A stretch of DNA of 64,000 nucleotides from Telmatactis stephensoni (taxonomy: Eukaryota > Cnidaria > Anthozoa > Actiniaria > Isophelliidae), in assembly GCA_029948255.1 (NCBI GenBank), contig JALIZF010001706.1, forward strand, positions 248,001 to 312,000, given 5' to 3'. The first letter of the stretch is position 1; each line of letters begins with the position of its first letter. Below are positions 49,931-61,900 of this stretch, one piece after another. The translations under genes and the position numbers were made by a program. The notes beneath the pieces were generated by a model. It did no database searches and was not told the DNA's origin. It saw nothing but the letters and a program-made list of their open reading frames with translations.

Positions 49931-52900
49931 ATCTGCCACATCAGTGAACACAAAGTCAAAAACTATCCCAATAAAAAACATATTTGCCTTAGAAACAACT
50001 CTATCAATAAGCATACCTTGGGATATGGTAGAGGACTTACAGTCTATACAGGGAATGAATAAAAGCATGAACAACATATACATTACCTGGGAATTGGATG
50101 GAAAATTTTGGAATGATAGTATACAACAATTAAAGGGCAACAGTAGCAAGACTTGGAAAAATGTCTCATTCCATGAACCTGGTTTTCATAGGATTTGTGT
50201 GGCTGCTAAAAATCTGGTCTCATATAGAACTCACTGTATTTCAGTAGAAGTTCTTTTGCCAGTATCAGGGGTACATCTTGTTGACATAACAGCTAAGAAA
50301 CTACTATTGATAGATGGACACAATTCAAGTCTAGTTCAAGTTAAGGAACCATTTTATGTGAAATTTGCTGTAGATAAAGGATCAAGTGTTGATTTTACAA
50401 TCTCTTTCGGTGATGGTTTGCGTCCTGTTCGCATTTCAACAAAGGACAGTGACTCTTCTTCCATGGAAGCAACTTGCATTACAGTGCCATATTCATATCA
50501 ACATTGTGGCAACTATCTTGTGCAAGTAAATGTCACTAATGCTATCAGTAAAGTGAGTTTGCCAAGAATAAGATTACATGCCCAGAAGAGGATTAAATAT
50601 TTCCTTGATGGTCCTAATGGTGCTCTTCCTGGAAAACCTATGAATATTACAATCATTCCAAATGAAAAATATTGTAGTTTGAATTATAAATGGAAATTTG
50701 GTGATAAAAGTCCTTTTAAAACAACTAAAGGTTGGTTATATTTAATTGTTATTTTACAGATTTAAATTAGAATAATTTCTTTATATTCGATAATAATTAT
50801 AAGGTCTAGGTCACTTTAGTAAAACTGACATACATGTAAGAACAAGCTTCAACATTTCCACTCCATGACAAAAAGTATGACTGCTAATGAGCAATACGTT
50901 GCTGAGTCTGTGTATGTTACTTACATTTTTGCTGTCTAGGTTTAAATATGTGTTTGAATAGATTATAAATGTATTATCTTTTATCCCTGTTATTTTCAGA
51001 GCCCTATGTAGAGCATGTATTCAATAAGACAGGAAGCCACTCGGTTTCAGTCCAAATTTACAATGATGTCAGCATCAAGGAACAGACGGTTTTTGTGTAT
51101 ATACAAACACCATTAATAAGTATGTCTTACATCTCCTTTCTTAATATCTCCTTTGCATCCTTTCTATACCCTCCTCCTTCCCTTTCCTTTCCTCCCCTTT
51201 CATTTCATTTCATTTCCTTTCCCTTCCTTTCCTTTCCTTTCCTTTCCTTTCCTTTCCATTCCTTTCCTTTCATTTTCTTTCCTCTGGCTTCATTCTTATG
51301 TTCTCTTCTTCATTCCTCCTTTTCTCCCTCCCTTGCTTCTTTCCTCCCCCCAACCCCACTCCTCCTCCTCCCTTTCTCCCTCCCTTCCTTCTTCCCTCCA
51401 TTCTTCACTCCCTTCTTTCCTCTATCCCTTCCTCCTTCTCTCCATCTCCTCCTCCATCTTTCCCTCCCTTCCTTAATTCTTCCTTTCTTCCCTCTGTCCT
51501 TTTTTAATTCCTTTCTTTGTGTTTTTCAGTCTTTCTGCCATTATACTAGCCAGTTTCTTCTCGACATGTTTTCAAAACTATTTCCCCATTTACTTTTAGG
51601 TGTAACCTTGTCAGCTGAAGGTAGTCCAGCATCATCAAAGTTTATCTATAAAAGTACTCCCGCAGATATAATATTCCATGCCAATGTGATACCATATTTC
51701 ACAGATATGAAATACATATGGCATTTCAATGCAAATCACAAGCCAGGAAGAGTTCGGATGCATGACCAAAGTTTTGGCACAGCAGGCCTGTATGTTTAAA
51801 ACATTTCATTCTAGTCGGGAATGGGAGGGAAAAAAGGAAAACAAACTGCCTGCCAAATGACATTTTTTTAAGTTTACAACTCATTTCAAATTTCCATCTC
51901 TTGTCTAGGATTTACCTCAGAAGCACAGTCTTTGGGCAGGTTGTGTCTTATCCCCTTTCCCCTCCTCTTCCCATTTCCCCATTTCCCCTAATCATGAGCT
52001 ATGCAGGCTATACATTCCTTCAAAGCATTTAGTTTATAGTAATATTGATGTAGAGTGAGGTCTAAACTTTTGACAATTTTACATCCTTTGCAGTTACTTA
52101 ACATATGTAGAAGTTGTAAATAAAGTTGGCAGTACTGTTAGATCTAAAACCCTGCATGTTGTTATTGAGGATGCTGTTCACGAGGTATAATTTGCTAGAT
52201 ATAACATTTGGTTTATAATTCTTTACAACAAATAATAACATGCATGTGCTATCTATTGAAGGTGACCATATCTGGCAACCCTGAATCTACATTACTTTCC
52301 AATAATACAGTAGTTTCTGAGAGCTGAGAGATTGCTTACAGAGTTAAGAGAGTCTTCCTACACAGTTAAGAGAGTAGAGTTTGCATACAGAGTTAAGAGA
52401 GTAGAGTTTTCATACAGAGTTAAGAGTAGTACAGTTTACCTACAGAATTAAGAGAGTAGGTTTTACATAATGACTTGAGAGTAGAGTTTATATACAGAGG
52501 TGAGATATTAGATAGTTGGATTTAATAAAGTTTGTTGGACTTTATATTATAGGCAAACTAAAGTAATGAGCATGCAATAGTGGTATAGAGTGTGTGTATT
52601 ATAGAGTTGATTGGACTCTGCTGTGATCATCTCTTCATATTTTTCTTATGCTTATGTTTTTTTCTGGAACAACAATTTATTTTGTAGGTCAAATTAAAGC
52701 ATAGAGGTGTAATAGTTCTCCATCAGAACATATCCTTTACTGCAACTGTGAATCATGGGAGCAATCTTAATTTTCTCTGGGATTTTGGAGATGGAATTAT
52801 TCAGAAAACCAAACACAGACAAGTTGTTCACCAGTATAAAAAGTAAGTACTTTTGTGACATTTAAAATAAAAAAGTTTGGTAAGCAAAACTGAATATATT

Positions 52901-55900
52901 TAAATACCTCTTTCAAAAAAGTTGTCTGCATGGTTACATTTATGCTACCAATATTATTGCATGTGCCATTTGAGCCCGGGGGGGGGGGGGGGGACTCCCA
53001 TCGAAAATGGGCGGGGATGATCATCGGAAATTTTCAAAAATACCCCTAAAAGATACCAGAGTCTTACGAAGGTGGGCGTGGCAGCATAAGATTTTTACCC
53101 CTAAAAGATACCAATTTAAAAGCTGTCGTTGCTGTTCTTATTATGTAATATGTTATTCTCTTAAAAAGATACCCTAAAAGATACCAGCTTTAACGGTATG
53201 TTTGGACAAAAACCTTCGATCACACCTAAAAGATACCAGAAACCATGATTATGATAGTTTTACCCCTAAAAGATACGACGATCATCCCCGCCCTTCGATA
53301 TTATGGGAGTCCCCCCCTCCCCCCCGGGCATTTGAGCAGTTGTGTAGAAAAGCTCCCATGTTGTAGCAGCAAAAGTGATAGAAGCAAGGGTGGAATAGTT
53401 GGTTAGTGTGCAGCCGCCTTCTAAAAGTGAAATATCCACAGTTCAACACCAGTTGTCGTATACAAGAGTCACAGGAGCAAGGGTCACATTTGGTTAGTGC
53501 ACGGCCTTCAATGCAAGAGATCCCTAGTCCTGACCTCACATCCTTGTTTCAACTTCTTTCCATTCTGTGTAGCTTTAGTTAGATTTAAATACCCTTAAAA
53601 CAGAGCACTGATGGAGAGAGGGGGTAAAATGAGCACACCATTGGCCTCAAGTTTTTTCAGTGTACGACTGTTGTGAGCTACGACATTAAATATGGTTGCT
53701 TTACCTTTACCTTTTACTGTGTTTTTTACCTCTGATCATTCTAGTGCAGTATGACTTTAAGTGTTAAGTCCCCACTAACAGACACATCCTGTAAGAAGAT
53801 ACCCCCGGGGGGGGGGGGGGACTCCGATCGTAAATGGACAGGGATGCTCGTCGTACCTTTTAGGGGTCAAAATCTGCAATCTGGTACCTTTTAGGGTGTC
53901 TCAGACTTAGGTGGACTATCAGAGACATAGCTGGTACCTTTTAGGGACTGTTTTGGGATAAATAAACTACCTAAAATAAGCATGAAAGAGACGATTTCAT
54001 TGATTTGAATTGAATCTTCAAATCACATCGATAACAAAGTGTTTCATTACTTTAATTCTTTATTATTGTTTTTGAATTGGTACCTTTTAGGGATAGAAAT
54101 GAATTGTTGCCACTCCCACTCGGGTACCTTTTAGGGGTCATTTTCAAAATTTCCGACGAGCATCCCCGTCCTCTTATATATAGGAGTCCCCCCCCCCCTC
54201 CCGGGAAGATACCTCCCATAGGTGGACAACATCCCTTAGTTCCTTCTCCTGATAAACTCTATATTATATAATTACCTCCCATAAATGGACACCTCTTGTA
54301 CCCAGACACCAATTCCTGGTACCAAGCCTGTTCCCAAGCTTTCCATAGATAGATAGATAGATAGATAGATAGATGAACTTTATTTAAGTGTCAAGGTGTT
54401 TAGCTTACTGAGGGGGACATGGGGGGGGGGGGGGGTGCTCAGATCCGCAAATCCGCAAGAAAAATCATTTAAATCCGCAAATCCGCATGATAATTTTACG
54501 AAAATCGGCAAATGCGGCAATATCCCATTATCGGTTATATACGTACTTTTAAAATATTACATTTTAAAAGAATGCTAAAAATCGCTTACTAGCACATTTA
54601 CATACGTGATACTTTGATGTTTCTGTTGTTTCCTTTTTCTTTTATGTATTTTTTAAAAGAAACTTACCATTTGTACCGTTTAGTTAAGTAAGCGGTTATT
54701 AAGGACGTTCGCGGGAAAAAAGTTTACCATGTTTTTTCCTTCATATTTCGCATGGTGAGATAATGTCATCATAGAAGTTCAAAGAGCAAATAAAAAATGG
54801 GGGTCACCGTGCTCGTTGAGGAGTGAGGTGACATCAAAGTGCACCCACTTTCTCGTAGATCGCTTGCGCGCCAATCTATACGAGTCGAGCATAGAAGTAA
54901 TTTTTTTGTAGAAAAACTAAATGGATTGCTCAATGTTTATTTACACGACCACTCAATAATCCATGGAATAATATTGTGTGAAAATATTTGTAAATACTTA
55001 AAAAATAGCTGTTGTTTTTAATTCGAATTGACAGTCATGAGTGACGCTTTTGCCGCGACTTCGCTCAAACTTGTCACGGAAATCCGTGTTTTTATTATGA
55101 TTTTACCATAATATTTTTCTCAAATTTAGAATATCAACAGCCTATGTAATTCTTTGTCAAACATTGAAATAAAAAGTGGGGGTCACCGTATTCGTTTCCG
55201 AGATATTGAGCCGTAAGAGCCGCAAAGTTTGCAAATTTGGCCGCCATCTTGAATACCGAGAGGAGACTGGGTCTAGTAGAATCTTTTCCATCCTTTTTTC
55301 TGCAGTTTTTCAACCTGAACGATTTTTTTCCTCCGTAAAATTCCTTTTTTTAACTTTTTTTATTTTTTTAAATAATTTTCAATTTAAAAAAATCGAAAAA
55401 GTCATTACCGAAAAAAATTCTTTTAGGCCGCCATCTTGGATTTAGTCGAGGTAGCGCGCGCTAGCGTGCGCAGTTAAAGTGCGCGTGAACAATGCCCGCG
55501 AACGTCCTTAAGATCAGTTAATAATTAAAACCACTCCTCGTGGTCTCGTGCTTTGAGATTTGCTTTGAACAAAGTGGGGCATTCAATCAGGCTGAATTAT
55601 GTTTCATATAGAAACACTTACCATATCATCTCTTTGAGTTTCTTTAGTCTCTTGTCATTCTTATTGATTCTACATCTGATTTTTCTTTGCGATAATGTTC
55701 TCCTCCTTTGCCTTCTTTGTAAAAGAGAGCAACACAGTCTAGATTGAGCTTCAGCCATTATACTTCATTGTAGCCCGTCGTCCACAGCAAAGTAATCAGT
55801 AAATATGACAGAGGTCAAGAACTAGGTCATTCAACCCAGGAAAAGTCGATTTTGATTGGGCGATATAGATGACAAATGTATCATCGCCAGAAATTAGCTC

Positions 55901-58900
55901 CGTGTTGCTCGCACCAGTCCCTTTCAACTTGCTCGCTATCACTCAAATCGTACAAGAAAATGTATGTGAAACCTTTACTCAAGTTCGATTTATACATTTC
56001 GAATATACTATGCCAAAAAGTTGAACCTCACATGTTGAAATTAAACATGTAATCTAAGGTAAAATAGAAAAATCCCTAACCAAAATGTAAAATTCGCATA
56101 CTTTAGCATCTTTCGATGCAAAGTCTCATCCAATACTCCATAAGAACAAGTATCATGAAACTGGAATCCTCCAGGTAGCAACTAACATTAAGGGCTTATA
56201 ATACCATAATAAAGGTACTAGTAAAAAAGTTGAACCTCTAGTGATGAATTTTGGTTGACCAACTGTACATTCGAAGTCTCTCTACTTCTTTGAGGAGTAA
56301 ATTGAAATAGCATTTTTTCAATTCAAAAAGCACTTCTTCGACGTGTTGTTGGCAACCTGCGATACCACACTCCATATTCCAATAACTTCTGGGGCAATAG
56401 TTTGAGTAATATTGGGCGAAAACTTGCGATTGATACACCAAATTGAAGTCAAATTCCTTGAGCTTCTAAGTAGTTAGGACAGCGGACGCATCCTTGGCGC
56501 AAAATATGAGTTCCCGGCAACTTGTTTGAATATGTCAGACGTATTGAATATTTATGAAAATCTTCAAGTCAAGTCAACCATAACAAGTCAAGTCAACCAT
56601 AACATATTTTCATCAAAGGGATGCCTTTCCTATATTTTTTATCATGATAAATATTGCTTAGATTGTGCAAAGAAGAATAAGAAAAAGCTACAATGTTGGA
56701 CAAAAAGGGTTAAGAATTTTCTGTTTGGGAAGAAATGCGTGCGTCACCTCACATTTGGAGGCAAAATCACCCCTCCCCCTCCCCCACCCAACACAATGTT
56801 GACCACCTGGGGGCCCAGATGCTTCTTGTCAGCCTCCAACATTGATCCAGGGGGTAGGGGGGAAGAAAGCATACAGTATCGTAGTGGGAGAAGCTTCTAT
56901 TTTGAATTGGACATGACAATGCCACTTTTTTCTTAACATTTATGTCCAAGATTGTAGCTTCGAACCTCTGGTTGTTCTATCTGTCATTTTGGAATTTCTG
57001 AGTTTTAGGGTATAACTGCTGACCGTTCACGGCAGGCGCCACGGTTATCATTTCTGGCGATGTACAAATATAAGGTCAGATAACAGATTACCGGAAATTG
57101 TCGAAATTGATCTCTTATCACAATCTTGTTGAAATTTGACTTTGGTGTCACGCAATGTAAGGTCTTGCAAATATGTCCGGAAGTAGAAACTTGTAAAACT
57201 TAAGTTTTTTATTGGATCAGTTCGTCAAATCCGCAATTTTTTACGTTGTGAGCGATCCGCAAATCTGCAATTAGGAATATCGAAAATCGGAAAATCGGCA
57301 CTAAATAATGGCTCAATCCGCCGATCCACAAACCCCCATGTCCCCCTCCTTACTAGCTAATTGGAGATCCCCATAGGGATCACATTGGAGTAAATTAAGA
57401 GTCAAGGACATTCAAGCCTGATTTGCACAATCCTTTTATGGTATATGGCATCCCCAATTCTGAACACTGAGGCTCAACATGTTGGGCATGGCACCTGTAA
57501 AATTTTGTCATCCTATGAACAGAAAATTTGTTGGCCTGATAGGAGTGCTGCACCCAAAATAACCAGTCCCCATGCCAAGATTTAGGGATGCTGTACTATT
57601 ATAAGGTTGTTGTTTAAATTGGACTTTAATCACTTTAATTCATTTCAGTGTTGGTGCATATAACATCCAAGTGATGGTTTACAACAATGTCAGCCGTATA
57701 AATGCCAGCAAATCAATTTTAGTGACCAGAATTCCATCATGTCAACCTCCAAGTGTCAAAATTCTTGGATGGATAAAATTTAATGTATGGTCAACATGAG
57801 TAGCAATTAGTTGTAGTTTAGGGCAGTTTTCATATGAGTGGGTAGCTTACTGGATGATATACTATGACCATGTCAGTGTAATAATGTCTTTAAAAACATT
57901 TGAAATTCTTGCCATTATCCACCTCAGTATTTTCCCAGTCAAATGAAAACTGCTCTGTACATTAACAAATAGACTCCATTTTTCCATGGGTCTGTACTCT
58001 AATAGATGCACAGATGATGTCAAAATGTGGTGTCAGTTTTACTGTTAAGGATTCCTAAGGAAAATAATGCTCACAAACAAGTTGTTCCATTGAACATTAT
58101 TAAAGCAAGTTAGACTGATTAAATTATGCAGAAAATTAAGTGAGTAAAACAACAAACAAAGAAAATACTCTAGGGGCTATCACAAAAAAGGCAAACAAAG
58201 AAATCTTAAAATAACTTGAATAGCTATACTTATTGCAATGGACCATGTGCAGGAAAAAGTCTGCTCTTGTTTATGTTTATTTTTTCTCTTTAATACAGAT
58301 TTACAGATATGAAGAGATTTATTTAGAGAGTCAGGTTACACTTGATTGCAGTTGGACAGATGCAGTTCTTATATATAAATGGAAGGTATGACAAAATGTG
58401 ATACTGACAATAACAGAATATACAGTACAACTGTAACATTCTTGGTTTTAGTACACTCATTGACCATAGAACTAATTAGAGCATTAATTATATCCATTTT
58501 GAAATCACTGGTGATTTCTGCAATCTGATTGGTTAAAAAGTGTGTGATTAATTCCTAAATTGCATCCTTTTGCTTCATTAATTGCATCCTTTTTTCCAAC
58601 CAATCACAAAACAGTGTCTTTTATTATCAGTGTCTTTTATAAAGTTGAGATTTCAAAATGGATATAATTAAGTGGTAATTAAACTTCGTGTCGTGCAATT
58701 TTGGGCCAGAAATCACACTCGTGATTATCACACTCGTGATTAGTTTTCTAATCACTCGTATGATTTCGGCCCAAATTGCACTCCACTCAGTTTGATTACC
58801 ATTATTAATTGATAAATGATAAATAGGTCTTTTGCGTCATCCAGTCATGAGGCATTGTGGACATCAACTCTATGGATCTGTGACAATCCACAAGAACAAT

Positions 58901-61900
58901 GGATCCGTGACAAACCAAAGAATGATGCATGGGCTACAATGCCATATGACTGAATGCACATGTGAGGGCCCCTGCATGACTGAGGGGCCCCCGCACATTA
59001 ATGCAAGAGACTGCTGGCCAGCATGCCTCACTTTCATTTAGTCACATAGACAGGGGACATTGGATGTCAAGATCAGACTCTAATGACTGCTATGCAGCAT
59101 CAAACCTACTATAGTGAAAAATAGACAAGATGAGTGGTGGTACAAAATCTTCCATATCATATGAGATGGCAAAATACTGCACTGGGACATCTGAAAAAAA
59201 GACTGAAGCTTGACTAGTTGAAGATTGTTTTGGAGGCTTCTTCTGTCACCTAGTGTGGTAGATTTTTGTACCACATGACCTGGTTGTTTGAAAAAGCCTA
59301 TTACTTGAGTATTTTAGTGATAGCTAGTTTTAAGTTTAGCTGTAGATAAATAGTATCCCAAGATTGTATGATGATGGTGGATTGATGGTAACTATGTTGT
59401 TGTTAGACTGTTGGTTAGCTGTCAGTAAATATTGTTAGTAGATTGTTGGTAGGCTGTTGGTTAGCTGTCAGTAAATATTGTTAGTAGATTGTTGGTAGGC
59501 TGTTGGTTAGCTGCAGGTAAATATTGTTAGTAGATTGTTGGTAGGCTGTTGGTTAGCTGTCAGTAAATATTGTTAGTAGATTGTTGGTAGGCTGTTGGTT
59601 AGCTGTCAGTAAATATTGTTAGTAGATTGTTGGTAGGCTGTTGGTTAGCTGTTAGTAAATATTGTTGGTAGATTGTTGGTAGACTGTTGGTTAGCTGCAG
59701 GTAAATATTGTTAGTAGATTGTTGGTAGGCTGTTGGTTAGCTGTCAGTAAATATTGTTAGTAGATTGTTGGTAGGCTGTTGGTTAGCTGCAGGTAAATAT
59801 TGTTGGTAGATTGTTGGTAGGCTGTTGGTTAGCTGTCAGTAAATATTGTTGGTAGATTGTTGGTAGGCTGTTGGTTAGCTGTCAGTAAACATTGTTAGTA
59901 GATTGTTGGTAGGCTGTTGGTTAGCTGCAGGTAAATATTGTTAGTAGATTGTTGGTAGGCTGTTGGTTAGCTGTCAGTAAATATTGTTGGTAGATTGTTG
60001 GTAGGCTGTTGGTTAGCTGTCAGTAAATATTGTTGGTAGATTGTTGGTAGACTGTTGGTTAGCTGTCAGTAAATATTGTTAGTAGATTGTTGGTAGGCTG
60101 TTGGTTAGCTGCAGGTAAATATTGTTAGTAGATTGTTGGTAGGCTGTTGGTTAGCTGTCAGTAAATATTGTTGGTAGATTGTTGGTAGGCCGTTGGTTAG
60201 CTGTCAGTAAATATTGTTAGTAGATTGTTGGTAGGCCGTTGGTTAGCTGTTAGTAAATCATTGATAATAGCTTGTTGTATGTTTCCAAAAACGAAACATA
60301 TAAATGTGTAGATTGTGAGTAGGTTAAAAGTTTAAATAAATTGGGATATTTTTTGTGTGTGTGCAACCAGATTCATCCAATTGCAAAAGGAGCCATCAAA
60401 CCTGACACCTTGTTGATAGTGACTTCAGAACCCATCTTGATCATTCCACCATATACTTTGGCTTATGGCATATATGACATTGTTTTAAAGGTAACTTTTA
60501 TCCTTTGATTAAATACTTCTCACACAGTTTCGTTATCATTGTTGTTTGTCTTTTATCTTAACTCTTTTCTTTTCTGTTGTAAGGTTCATAAGAATACAAC
60601 TATACTTTCATCAGAACAAACGATTAAAGTAGAAGTTATGCAGCATGACTTAGTTGCAACCATCAAAGGAGGCTCTCAGAGAGTTGTGGGTTACAAAAGC
60701 AATGAAACAATATTGTTAGATGGCAGTGATTCTAAAGATCCTGATTTCCCTGAGGAAACAAAGAAACTCAGGTACACTTTAAGTGACCAGACTACTCATT
60801 ATAATTATAGACTTGCTCCAAGTCTCGCTCGCTAATTCTTTCCGTTGCTTGGACTTCCTTATTTTTTCATGCTTGCATAATTTGAGAGAAAAACAAGTGA
60901 GACTCGCTCATTAATTTTTACAGTAATACATTGCTTGTGTTTCTGCAGGTTTAACTGGGACTGTCATCTTTTAAATGACAACACCACATCATGTTTTGAT
61001 CCACAAGTTAAGCTACCCCTAGACAAACCAGTTTTGAATTTTCAAGTCAAACACTTGCTGACTGGAAAAGAAGCTTTATTGGTTACACTTACAGTGAGTA
61101 AAGAGGGAAGGAAAAAGAACATGTCAAGCACTTGGCAGATTCTGAGAATGGTCAATGCTCAGCCACATCTGTAAGTATCATCTATTTTAATTGTACTTTC
61201 TCCTGCAAGCTCTCCTCTCTTATTTTTTAAATTGAATGTATCCTGGTGGATTTAGTGGAGGGGTGGTGGGTGTGCACACCCATGCTTGAGATGACTTTCG
61301 GCCCTTTTCTTCTCAATACTTTTCCAAAATATCCTGTGTCCTAGATGGTTTCTGATTTTACGATGCTGCAGTCCCTCGTAAAGGATAATCGTAGATCAGT
61401 TCTTGATGTATCATTTTGTTGTCTCAGACTGTAACAATAAAAACATTAAAAACAAACATTTTGGCTAACAGCTCAGGCCTTCATCAGTGCTAGTAGTGTT
61501 AATTGTTTTGTGCTAGGAAATGAAAAACAAAACAAACATAAAAGAAGGCTGACTTACAATAACGCAGTTTTATCTTCAGTCTCCCTGGCTTTAAAGGTGG
61601 TTGTCCTTATTTGGTGGATGTTGCTGACACATTAGACTAAATAATATACAGTAGTACATCTATCAGGCAAACAACCAAATTATTTGCCTGGTGTTGGGCT
61701 ACTGCCATTCTAGCCTGTGGAGCTCAGCTCTCAAGGGAAGGGGAGGTGGAGAGGAGGGACAACCTGCACTTCTCGGAAGATTTCATCCAATTGGTGGGCC
61801 ACCCAAGAATCTAAACAAAAGAAACTTTTGAAAACGGCAATGACAACAGTAGATTCTTTTGTTTTATCAAACCAATTAGATTCTTTTGTTTTATCAAACC

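Noticed and set aside
51000..51799. Continuous 276-residue frame through the pyrimidine tract
   Set aside because: It joins two true PKD exons through an intron that happens to lack stops; the splice sites at 51119 and 51600 fit phase and domain.
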